A stretch of DNA of 18,809 bases. It comes from CAZPDM01 sp964585305. Its GTDB lineage: Bacteria > Planctomycetota > Uabimicrobiia > Uabimicrobiales > JABWCH01. The notes beneath the pieces were generated by a model. It made no database searches, was not told the origin of the DNA, and saw only the letters and a list, made by a program, of their open reading frames with translations. The stretch is taken from the NCBI GenBank assembly GCA_964585305.1, contig CAZPDM010000085.1:1-18809 (forward strand). The letters are read 5' to 3'. This document shows, piece after piece, positions 1 through 6,346 of this stretch. Made by a program: the position numbers and the translations under genes. How positions within the stretch are numbered: the first letter of the stretch is position 1; the number at the start of each line of letters is the position of its first letter.

Positions 1-73
1 TAGCGATATCTAAAAAGGTATTCTTCATCCAATCTCCAAGATGTTTTAGTAAAGGATGGCGATACTTAAGTAA
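1..73 (-). pseudogene. Out-of-frame C-terminal tail of the IS630 transposase
   Basis: Read on the minus strand in the frame +1 to the transposase, this stretch has 24 stop-free codons up to the window edge, giving LLKYRHPLLKHLGDWMKNTF and four more residues. A TAG at 74-76 closes the same frame upstream. The composition (basic, aromatic, no poly-AT junk) fits the C-terminal tail expected after the last catalytic Glu of IS630 enzymes. The simplest reading is a one-base indel in the T/A-rich run around 74-90 that split the original reading frame. A programmed +1 shift is possible, but no standard slippery site was recognised. Confidence 0.5.
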
Positions 74-1064
74 CTATTAAAAATAAATTCCGCAGACTTA
101 CAAAAGTGCTATAAAGATAGTTAGCACAAATTCGTACTTTGAGAAAACGCCAGAAGCGTTCAATAGGATTTAGAATTGGAGTCCGTTTAGGTAAAAAATG
201 TATAATAATTTGTCGCCCATAGCCTTGTCGAAATTGTTTAAGCAGTTTAGTATGTCGGTCATGAATACTAGCATTGTCAACGACGAGATGTATAATGCGA
301 CCCAAAAACTGAGCGCGAATTTGATGAAGCATAGCAATAAAATTTTTAGCCGTTTTGTTAGCTCGAGAATAGGCTAGTTTATAAAAAAAACCTTTTGTAT
401 GCGGATTAAAAAAGCCAAAACAACATAAGACTTTGTTATATCCTGGAGTCGGAATTTTTAATTGTTCTCCTTTAGGCATCCAGGCTCCCTTAAGATAAGG
501 TAGCCATTCAAAATCTGCCTCATCACCAAATAGAATAACTTCTTCTGGTTTGGGGTTAGTTAGCAATCGCATAATACATGCTTTTTCTTCCTGTTCAAGT
601 GGACAAACTTCTGGAGGAATGTATTTGGGCCGATTAAATTGCCAATTGTTTTGTTCTAAAACTGATCTTACCATACTGATACTTACTGATTTTTGACGAT
701 ATTCTTTCAACAATTTGACCATCAAAGCTATACTCCATACTGTTGCAAAATAACCAAAGTCGTGTGGATTTTGACGTAATGCTATCAATAAAAATTGTAC
801 GTCTTCATCGCTTAATTTACGGTTCCGACCTGGATGCTCTTTGTCAAATAAACCTTGATACGACTTTTGCTTAAACCGTCTCAGTGCTTCAGATACGGTA
901 TCACGATCGCAGAAACACAATTCTCCAATTTCCTCTAAGGAAAAACTTTTATTTCTTAGCAGGACTATATGTGCTCGTCTGGATACTTTTCCTGCTTCGG
1001 TCGTATAGATTCTTTTAAGTCGTTTTATTTGCTTTGGGGTTAGCCTTATGTTACAATCACACAT
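66..1064 (-). CDS. IS630-family transposase (DDE), 3' end frameshifted
   Basis: This 332-residue protein is a cut-and-paste transposase of the IS630/Tc1-mariner superfamily. An N-terminal helix-turn-helix region (about residues 8-90, with SRRAHIVLL and SLEEIGELC) is followed by a DDE_3 catalytic domain. The three acidic residues are visible in FGDEADFEW (about 180-188), in HLVVDNASIH (about 258-267) and in NPIERFWRFLK (about 299-309). The ATG has a good Shine-Dalgarno, AGGAG, 8-9 bases upstream. The frame ends early at LFLIVT. Immediately beyond, the +1 frame reads YRHPLLKHLGDWMKNTF to the window edge, which looks like the true C-terminus, so the gene probably carries a frameshift. The catalytic domain is complete, so activity cannot be excluded. 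Family assignment is very secure; the state of the C-terminus is less so. Confidence 0.93.
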   Translation of the reverse strand: MCDCNIRLTPKQIKRLKRIYTTEAGKVSRRAHIVLLRNKSFSLEEIGELCFCDRDTVSEALRRFKQKSYQGLFDKEHPGRNRKLSDEDVQFLLIALRQNPHDFGYFATVWSIALMVKLLKEYRQKSVSISMVRSVLEQNNWQFNRPKYIPPEVCPLEQEEKACIMRLLTNPKPEEVILFGDEADFEWLPYLKGAWMPKGEQLKIPTPGYNKVLCCFGFFNPHTKGFFYKLAYSRANKTAKNFIAMLHQIRAQFLGRIIHLVVDNASIHDRHTKLLKQFRQGYGRQIIIHFLPKRTPILNPIERFWRFLKVRICANYLYSTFVSLRNLFLIVT

Positions 1065-1117
1065 AATGATTTACTCCTCTTTTTTATTTTTTATTGTTAT
1101 CTTAGGAGTAAATCATT
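1065..1117 (-). repeat. Inverted repeat covering the transposase ribosome binding site
   Basis: Two perfect 14-bp arms, AATGATTTACTCCT at 1065-1078 and its complement at 1104-1117, flank a 25-base AT-rich loop directly upstream of the transposase ATG. In mRNA the downstream arm contains the Shine-Dalgarno AGGAG, so folding would hide it. Such structures are known in several insertion sequences to block translation of read-through transcripts. The outer arm may also be part of, or close to, the terminal repeat of the element, whose exact end I could not fix. Confidence 0.7.
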
Positions 1118-1287
1118 TTTTTTAGCTAAAAGCTAGCAAAAAACTATTTCATGGAGCATCTATCGTCTAAATCCTTTATTTTTACTGCTTCACATTTATG
1201 CGGAAATATTTCTTACATGTTACTTAAGAAAAAAGATATATTGAAAAATGGACAGATCTCCTGACTTTAAAAATTCTGGAAAAATTT

Positions 1288-2472
1288 TCAAGTTTTTGCT
1301 CTGCATAAATCTTTTTCATCATAGACTATGAGTTTTTCTCCAGGCTTGCCTAGTACTCTTAAAACAGCATTTACCACAGCTTCCAGTGTTGCCTGATGGT
1401 GGAAGCGAACGAGAGAATATTTTTTCTTGAGGATCAGTTTTTCTCTTTCAACTTCTTTCACAGAATCGTAGTGTGCATGCGCAAACCCATTGTATTCCAG
1501 CACCAACTTTAAATCTTTCACAAAAAAATCTAAACGATATTCTTGTAATTGGTAATTATATTTTAGATCGAATTTCTCAAATACTCTTGCTAAGGCTATA
1601 CGCCACTGGACTTCACTTTTACTCTGCATATTCGCAAAATTTCCTAATTGCCCAAACATCTTGTTTTTCAGTTGAACCGTGATTTCACTGTCCATTCCTA
1701 AAACAATTTTTGCTACATCCTCCATCCAATACCCAAACATTCTCTTTGCTCTGGAGCCAATAGCTTTGATCGCAGCATTATCCAATTTTACTGGCTTAAT
1801 ATCTGTATGGTACTTGCGCAAAAAACTGGTAAGTGTACTTTCTGGCACTTTCAAAAATTTCGCAATATCTTTTTTCGTTGCAATTTCATCCGAAACTGAT
1901 GACACAAACCCAGCTTCTTTAATAAGATTGATAAGATTATTACAATGTTGCTGTGCTGTTTCCTGGATGTTGGGCGTATATCCACAGGCTTCTTTTATCG
2001 CTGTGTCTAAGGCAGTACGAATTAGGGCAGATTGTAGGATAACACAACGTCTTCCTATGTGTTTTTGGTTTTCTCTTAACATATCATTAGCAAAAGCCAA
2101 AGCATAGCCAGAAATCAATGATTCTACAATAGAACTGTCATATACAACAATTTTTCTTCCTTGATAAGGACTATTAATCGCTGCTACCTCTACCATTTCA
2201 GTAGCAACATTTAAATATTTATCAAGGTATGGAGTAAGCATTTCTAAAGTGTGTTTAGTCTTCATGGTCAAACCTTTATCTATATTGGATTTCAGAGGTT
2301 TTAGAAGCCAGTTAGTCTTCATGCGGTTAAGGGTCATTTGATTGACTCCTAACAGGCTGGCAGTACCTCTTTCACTTAATACAGGAGTCTCGTCATTCAG
2401 TAGATACCCATCGCATATAACGCCTTGTATAATTTGAACTTGGCCATATTTTACAGCCTTTCTTTCTGCCAT
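1288..2472 (-). CDS. P63C-like / HTH / DUF559-type nuclease fusion protein
   Basis: This 394-residue protein appears to have three parts. Residues about 10-170 resemble the P63C domain of phage proteins: an early GYLLNDETPVLSERG block, then GRKIVVYDSSIVESL, QKHIGRRCVILQSAL and an ACGY block. Residues about 195-262 look like a helix-turn-helix region (IATKKDIAKFLKVPESTLTS). Residues about 284-360 resemble a small PD-(D/E)XK nuclease of the DUF559/Vsr kind: E287 in SKSEVQWR, D315 in YRLDFF, E326 in LVLEYNG, then H331 and H333. A perfectly placed AAAGGAG and a sigma-70-like promoter precede the ATG. It stands alone between an IS630 element and a structured gene-free tract. It could be a selfish endonuclease, a defence effector or a phage remnant; the function is unknown. 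The nuclease fold is fairly sure, the P63C relation less so. Confidence 0.72.
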   Translation of the reverse strand: MAERKAVKYGQVQIIQGVICDGYLLNDETPVLSERGTASLLGVNQMTLNRMKTNWLLKPLKSNIDKGLTMKTKHTLEMLTPYLDKYLNVATEMVEVAAINSPYQGRKIVVYDSSIVESLISGYALAFANDMLRENQKHIGRRCVILQSALIRTALDTAIKEACGYTPNIQETAQQHCNNLINLIKEAGFVSSVSDEIATKKDIAKFLKVPESTLTSFLRKYHTDIKPVKLDNAAIKAIGSRAKRMFGYWMEDVAKIVLGMDSEITVQLKNKMFGQLGNFANMQSKSEVQWRIALARVFEKFDLKYNYQLQEYRLDFFVKDLKLVLEYNGFAHAHYDSVKEVEREKLILKKKYSLVRFHHQATLEAVVNAVLRVLGKPGEKLIVYDEKDLCRAKT

Positions 2473-2523
2473 AAAAATCTCCTTTCTACAACTAATTTTT
2501 ATCTAAAAAATCCTTACAAATTT

Positions 2524-2553
2524 ATACTAACAAACTTCTATCTTTTTTGTCAA
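2524..2553 (-). promoter_or_regulatory. Sigma-70-like promoter of the nuclease gene
   Basis: On the minus strand a consensus -35 TTGACA (2553-2548) is separated by 18 bases from a -10 TAGTAT (2529-2524), about 50 bases before the ATG of the nuclease-fusion gene. The -35 box is perfect and the -10 box matches four of six positions. No other gene lies between, so the nuclease is probably transcribed by itself. Confidence 0.6.
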
Positions 2554-2595
2554 TAAATTAAAAAAATCCTTTAGAGTATTTATATTATTAGATCG

Positions 2596-2675
2596 CAGAA
2601 GTTTTAATTTTAAAACTTCTGAAAAAATTTCAAAAAAACTGGCAGATTTTACATTTAAGTAAAACCTGCCAGTTT
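2596..2675. terminator. Two adjacent hairpins, probable (bidirectional) terminator
   Basis: The first hairpin has perfect 11-bp arms, CAGAAGTTTTA at 2596-2606 and its complement at 2611-2621. The second has 17-bp arms at 2636-2652 and 2659-2675 with one mismatch (core AAACTGGCAG / CTGCCAGTTT) and a 6-base loop. The second is followed on the plus strand by TAATTTTTATTT. On the minus strand it is followed by a T-rich stretch. They sit between the structured tract and the nuclease promoter and would insulate that gene from upstream transcription. Confidence 0.5.
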
Positions 2676-2689
2676 AATTTTTATTTGCC

Positions 2690-3102
2690 CAGCAATAATG
2701 CTGGCCACGATAAAAGTCTAGCCATAAACATCATTCAGGATACATCCATAAACACATCCTTTGCCTGGGTGAAAATCCCTATAGACGTTAAGAAAAACTG
2801 TTCTGTTAATCTATTCATATTGCATATCCTTAATTGATATAGTCGTGACGTACCCACGAGGCTTCGACAAGAAGATTACTTTTATTCAAAGCCTTATTCT
2901 TACAGGAACCGCCACAAGTTCCTTGACGCGGTCGCTGTGCTTGCACAGTCTCCGCTTACTTTTTTGATTAGACCAAATTGTCGCTCGCTGGTAGCACTCT
3001 ATTTTGTGGCCCTAACTATGGTCTGGAATTCCAGCAGTGAGCGTATTTCCACTAGGTATTTCAACCATTACTTGCCAGGTCATTGCGTTTGGCACTATAT
3101 CC
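2690..3102. other. Gene-free, GC-richer tract with many hairpins; possible mobile-element end or structured RNA
   Basis: I recognise no gene here. The tract is visibly richer in GC than its surroundings and dense in short stems: CCAGCA/TGCTGG (about 2690-2706), GGAAC/GTTCC near 2900-2920, CTGTGC/GCACAG (about 2936-2949) and a bulged CGCTCGCTGG/CCAGC..GAGCG pair (about 2984-3045). On the minus strand, positions 2830-2955 form a 41-codon open frame ending in a segment with GTCGG and LLVEAS. This faintly recalls the poorly conserved tail of TnpB proteins of IS200/IS605 elements. A 27-codon frame with an AAGGAT upstream lies at 2735-2818, and another minus-strand frame near 3005-3130 contains MTWQVMVEIPSGNTL. 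None is long enough to call. Candidates are the decayed end of a TnpB-type element with its guide-RNA region, or a structured RNA linked to the downstream nuclease gene. Confidence 0.35.
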
Positions 3103-3145
3103 CATGAAAAAATAGTTGCTATATCATAGCAACTATTTTTTCATG
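3103..3145. repeat. Long perfect hairpin with 20-bp arms
   Basis: Perfectly complementary 20-base arms at 3103-3122 and 3126-3145 enclose a 3-base loop; the outer part reads CATGAAAAAATAG. The arms are AT-rich, and no clear gene feeds into the structure from either side. It lies at the border of the structured tract and close to the 27-bp repeat, so it may belong to a small non-autonomous element. Confidence 0.75.
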
Positions 3146-3168
3146 CCAATTTAATTTTAAATTTTTTT

Positions 3169-3207
3169 TATATTGTTTCAACAAAATTTTTTTGTTGAAA
3201 CAATATA
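3169..3207. repeat. Second long perfect hairpin with 18-bp arms
   Basis: Perfect 18-base arms at 3169-3186 and 3190-3207 surround a TTT loop. The arms contain TGTTTCAAC and GTTGAAACA. These resemble halves of the chromosomal parS site TGTTTCACGTGAAACA, but they are held about 13 bases apart instead of abutting. It sits 23 bases after the other long hairpin and 9 bases before the 27-bp repeat. Confidence 0.75.
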
Positions 3208-3216
3208 TTTATGAAA

Positions 3217-3243
3217 AGCCAATTCATCCGCTATGCAAGCATA
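3217..3243 (-). repeat. 27-bp repeat, copy 1 (candidate terminal inverted repeat)
   Basis: The 27 bases from AGCCAATTCATCC to GCAAGCATA are identical to the complement of 18782-18808. The two copies diverge sharply immediately outside GCATA, which marks this as the outer boundary. Coding-like sequence lies on the outer side (above 3243) and the hairpin-rich tract on the inner side. This geometry fits terminal inverted repeats of an insertion element. The other end of this copy was not found in the window, so it is probably a remnant. Confidence 0.6.
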
Positions 3244-3379
3244 TATTCATAACTTTTTCTTTGGTAATTAATTTATCTTTTCTAGTAAATTCCTTTAAAG
3301 TAACTGTGTATAAAAATTTAGCTAAATATATTTCGATAAAAATGTTAGGATAGAAAGCGGATTCACTGGTCAATTTGGC
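3224..3379 (-). pseudogene. Probable gene remnant truncated by the 27-bp repeat
   Basis: This minus-strand frame is open for 51 codons between a TAA at 3380-3382 and a TGA inside the repeat. It reads AKLTSESAFYPNIFIEIYLA, continues with LKEFTRKDKLITKEKVMNI, and then enters repeat-derived residues. No start codon with a Shine-Dalgarno is visible. The composition (charged and aromatic mix) looks like protein, but no family was recognised. It may be the body of a gene whose 3' end was displaced by the element; chance openness cannot be ruled out. Confidence 0.3.
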
Positions 3380-3404
3380 TTAATGTCTCATCTGTATTAT
3401 TTCG

Positions 3405-3451
3405 AAAATAAAAAGAATGCTTATCATTCAGATAGGCATTCTTTTTATTTT
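3405..3451. terminator. Strong bidirectional terminator hairpin
   Basis: Arms at 3405-3425 and 3431-3451 pair over 21 positions with one wobble and a 5-base loop; the core is AAGAATGC/GCATTCTT, flanked by A and T runs on both sides. It lies about 160 bases downstream of the small membrane-protein gene on the minus strand and would end that transcript. Confidence 0.75.
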
Positions 3452-3552
3452 GAACAGGAAACACAACGTAGTTAGGATGTTGCCATTCTACTAATAACCT
3501 ATTTGCTAGATTGCTCTTGCTAAAAAACAGAAGGCTTGCGAATTTCTTTTCA

Positions 3553-3580
3553 AGCCCCCTTGATCTTTAGTCAAGGGGCT
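3553..3580. other. GC-rich hairpin without a T run
   Basis: AGCCCC(C)TTGA at 3553-3563 pairs with TCAAGGGGCT at 3571-3580, with one bulged C. It lies about 30 bases after the stop of the small membrane-protein gene but has no following T run on either strand. It is therefore more likely an mRNA 3' structure or a repeat than an intrinsic terminator. Confidence 0.45.
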
Positions 3581-3610
3581 GTTGACTTCCAGGCATCTTA
3601 TTCTAATCCT

Positions 3611-3865
3611 CTAATTTTTTCGCCTGCTTAACTGAATGAAAATCAGCAATCCAGTCACCACCATGAAAATCAGGCTTGTCGCAAGGATAACTCCAATGTA
3701 TGGAGCTGCAATTTCCCAATTGTGAAGACCTAGGAGAAAATTTTTGGTGCTGGCTTCGTAGATTTCGGCTTTTCGCCAAAGCAAGGCTATCCCCGTGAAC
3801 GCTGTGATCAGGAAGAATAGAGCAAATACCAAACCTACAAACCGGTGAAGTTTTCGTATATTCAT
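3611..3865 (-). CDS. Small PepSY-TM-like two-helix membrane protein
   Basis: The predicted 84-residue inner-membrane protein has two hydrophobic helices, about residues 9-29 (VGLVFALFFLITAFTGIALL) and about 55-77 (YIGVILATSLIFMVVTGLLI). The opening RKLHRFVGL...TAFTGIALLWRK matches the signature of PepSY-associated transmembrane proteins, in which a conserved LHR precedes the first helix. Most such proteins are far longer, with periplasmic PepSY domains; this one keeps only two helices and ends in RRKN. The ATG at 3865 has AAAGGA nearby. It is monocistronic, bounded by the terminators at 3405-3451 and 4018-4049. Family members occur with flavin reductase or iron-uptake functions, but nothing here shows which applies. 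Confidence 0.75.
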   Translation of the reverse strand: MNIRKLHRFVGLVFALFFLITAFTGIALLWRKAEIYEASTKNFLLGLHNWEIAAPYIGVILATSLIFMVVTGLLIFIQLSRRKN

Positions 3866-4017
3866 AATTGTTTCCTTTTTAATTCTAATTGAGTTAAGAA
3901 TTAAGTCATGAACGCGAAAAATAGATATATTAAATATATTATCGGAAAAGAACGAAAATTACTAAAAAAAATTTATAAAAATTGCTATATTTTTCACTGT
4001 TGAATTCTTGTACAAAG

Positions 4018-4049
4018 AAAAATCCTTCACAAATCTGTGAAGGATTTTT
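4018..4049 (-). terminator. Intrinsic terminator of the MoxR/VWA cluster
   Basis: Perfect 14-bp arms (4018-4031 and 4036-4049, core ATCCTTCACA/TGTGAAGGAT) with a 4-base loop end in a T run on the minus strand, 10 bases after the last stop codon of the cluster. Confidence 0.88.
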
Positions 4050-4058
4050 TTGTTTATG

Positions 4059-6272
4059 TTATTTTTGTGTTAATTTTTTGGCTTTTTTCACAAGTTCTAT
4101 AAATTCTTTTCGGTATTCGTCAGAATTTTGGATTGTTCCTTCTTCTGCTAATTCTAAGACAAAATCTAGTGTCATAGAACCTTTATATTGAGAATCTCGA
4201 AGAATCATACCAAAGCAAACAACAGAAGAAGCAAACATAAAATCTTTAGATGATTGTTGAATTTGTTTATTTTCATCTGTAACCGGGAATTCTAAGAGTT
4301 TGCTGTCATTTTGATCGGGTTGTTTGTAGCGAAGTTTTACTGTCATTATTTCATTAGATTTTGCAACTTCGCTAAGTTGTGGTTGTACTTGGTATTTTAA
4401 ATTATCAACCTTTCCAACTTCAACTTTTTTAACCCCGGTTGGAACTAATTCGTAGAAGGCTGTTACAGTATGTCCTGATCCAATTTCTCCAGCATCTTTG
4501 GTATCATCATTGAAATCTTCAGATTGTAAGATTCGGTTTTCATAACCAATCAAGCGATATTGTGCAATATGAATGGGATTGAATTCCACTTGAATTTTAA
4601 CGTCTTTGGCAATTGTAATGAGTGTTCCGGTAAGTTGTTCAACCAGCATTTTTTTTGCTTCTGCAATATCATCAATATATCCGTAATTGCCATTTCCCTT
4701 ATCGGCAAGCATTTCTAACATGCTATCTTTGTAATTCCCCATACCAAAGCCTAGCACAGTTAAAAATACTTTGCTTTTTGCTTTTTCTTCAATCATTCTT
4801 AAAAAATCGCCACGGCTTGTTATTCCAACATTAAAATCGCCATCTGTTGCTAAAATTACGCGATTTGCCCCTTTGGGTTGAAAATTTTCAACAGCCAATT
4901 TATAGGCTAATTCAATACCTTTTCCTGCGTTGGTAGAACCTCCCGCAGATAGTTTATCTAATGCTTGAAGAATAATTTCTTTTTTATCTCCTTTTGTTGG
5001 AGGTAATACTACTCCAGAGGCTCCGGCATAGACAACGATTCCTACGGAATCTTTTTCAGTTAAGTTTTGAACCAGCATTTTAAACGCTTGTTTAAGTAAT
5101 GGCAACTTATTATAAGAATTCATGGAACCAGAGACATCTATTAAGAATATTAAATTGCAGTTAGGACGTTCATTTTGAGAAAGCTCTTTACCTTTGAGTC
5201 CAATACTCACTAAGCGGTGTTCTGCTTTCCATGGGCAATCCGCAACATCAACATTTATAGAAAACGGATCATTATTTTTAGGTTGAGGATAATCATATTT
5301 AAAATAATTGACCATTTCTTCAATACGTACTGCATCTTTAGGAGGAATAGAATTTTGATTGAAAAAACGGCGGACATTAGAATAAGAAGCAGTATCTACA
5401 TCAATTGAAAATGTAGAAAGAGGGTTTTGTACGACATCTAAAAATGGGTTTTCATAAATGCGATCGTAACTTTCAGTATTAAAGTCTTCTTCTGTGGAAG
5501 TGGGTTTTGGTGTTACTATTTTTATATCTTTAGTTACTGTTGTAGAAGGAACTGTTTCAGCATTTGCAAGTGGAGCAGAAGGTTTCAAAAGTTTTGTTGG
5601 AGTTGATGGAGGAGCAGTATGTATAGGGGAAGGTGCTAGTGGTTGTGGCTCGGGACGTGGAATAGCTTTATGATGTATTACCTCTTGTTTTTTTTTCTCC
5701 ATCATAGAGCGTCTTTCATTGACTCTTTGTCGCATGGCTTCTTGATTTATTTGTTCTAGCTTTTTGATTTCTTCTAATTTTACTTTAGTTTTTTCTTCAA
5801 CTGAAGTTACTACTTCAGTTTTAGGGCCTGTCACATTTTTTACAATTTGCTGAACAAGATCGTCAATATCTTTAGCCCCTTTTACAAACCCTTGTTTTTC
5901 TCGATAGTTTGTACTGATATTGAGTACACAATATACTGCGGAATAAAGAGAAGAATGTTGGTTTTTCAAAACTTCGCCCACCATAACGCAATCAATTTTT
6001 GAGGCTTTGAGTTCTTGTATTTCGGTGTTGGATAACTTTTCAAAATTTCTAATTTTGCGTTCCAGTGAAGCAGAGATAAGATTTCTTTTTATAATAAAAT
6101 ATTGATTGGGATCAAGATTTTTTTCAATTAAATCAGCTATGATAGAACCCGCACTTTTTTCCATATCCGTACCACCATTAAATACCAGCACTACTAATCC
6201 TTTTGGAGATTGTCCCAAAGCTGGTACCATAAACAGCACGATACATAATAAGAAAATAAAAATATGTTGCAT
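4059..6272 (-). CDS. Exported YfbK-like von Willebrand factor A domain protein
   Basis: This 737-residue protein is probably periplasmic or surface-attached. I prefer the ATG at 6272 because it opens a signal peptide, MQHIFIFLLCIVLFMVPALG. A GTG at 6320 would add 16 residues but lacks a Shine-Dalgarno. Residues about 25-148 form an alpha/beta region (LVVLVFNGG...CVMVGEVLK) that vaguely recalls CsgG/LpoB-type domains. Next comes a charged helical stretch (160-200), then a Pro-rich linker (204-260). Residues about 273-360 match the VWA N-terminal region seen in YfbK (ENPFLDVVQNPLSTFSIDVD). The VWA domain follows, with a complete metal site DVSGS at 379-383 and ATDGDF further on. The C-terminal part resembles DUF3520. 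It is the last gene of the cluster and would bind a protein partner through a metal ion. The family is secure; the N-terminal relation is tentative. Confidence 0.88.
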   Translation of the reverse strand: MQHIFIFLLCIVLFMVPALGQSPKGLVVLVFNGGTDMEKSAGSIIADLIEKNLDPNQYFIIKRNLISASLERKIRNFEKLSNTEIQELKASKIDCVMVGEVLKNQHSSLYSAVYCVLNISTNYREKQGFVKGAKDIDDLVQQIVKNVTGPKTEVVTSVEEKTKVKLEEIKKLEQINQEAMRQRVNERRSMMEKKKQEVIHHKAIPRPEPQPLAPSPIHTAPPSTPTKLLKPSAPLANAETVPSTTVTKDIKIVTPKPTSTEEDFNTESYDRIYENPFLDVVQNPLSTFSIDVDTASYSNVRRFFNQNSIPPKDAVRIEEMVNYFKYDYPQPKNNDPFSINVDVADCPWKAEHRLVSIGLKGKELSQNERPNCNLIFLIDVSGSMNSYNKLPLLKQAFKMLVQNLTEKDSVGIVVYAGASGVVLPPTKGDKKEIILQALDKLSAGGSTNAGKGIELAYKLAVENFQPKGANRVILATDGDFNVGITSRGDFLRMIEEKAKSKVFLTVLGFGMGNYKDSMLEMLADKGNGNYGYIDDIAEAKKMLVEQLTGTLITIAKDVKIQVEFNPIHIAQYRLIGYENRILQSEDFNDDTKDAGEIGSGHTVTAFYELVPTGVKKVEVGKVDNLKYQVQPQLSEVAKSNEIMTVKLRYKQPDQNDSKLLEFPVTDENKQIQQSSKDFMFASSVVCFGMILRDSQYKGSMTLDFVLELAEEGTIQNSDEYRKEFIELVKKAKKLTQK

Positions 6273-6346
6273 AACAAATCTTTCTAGGCTTGAAAGCCTT
6301 TTATATTCTAGCAATTTCACAATTGCAAGATGCTAATTTTAAGATA

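Noticed and set aside
1679..2107. Plus-strand open frame of 142 codons
   Set aside because: It is antisense to the nuclease-fusion gene, which has a promoter, a ribosome binding site and recognisable domains.
2735..2818. Minus-strand 27-codon frame with AAGGAT upstream (MNRLTEQFFL)
   Set aside because: Too short and unsupported by any known family; kept only as part of the description of the structured tract.
2830..2955. Minus-strand 41-codon frame resembling a TnpB tail
   Set aside because: The similarity rests on a few residues of a poorly conserved region, and no zinc-finger or RuvC motif precedes it, so it is not called as a gene remnant.
3169..3207. parS centromere site for the ParB in this window
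   Set aside because: The half sites resemble parS, but their spacing is far too wide for a normal ParB dimer and the match is expected within a long AT-rich hairpin.
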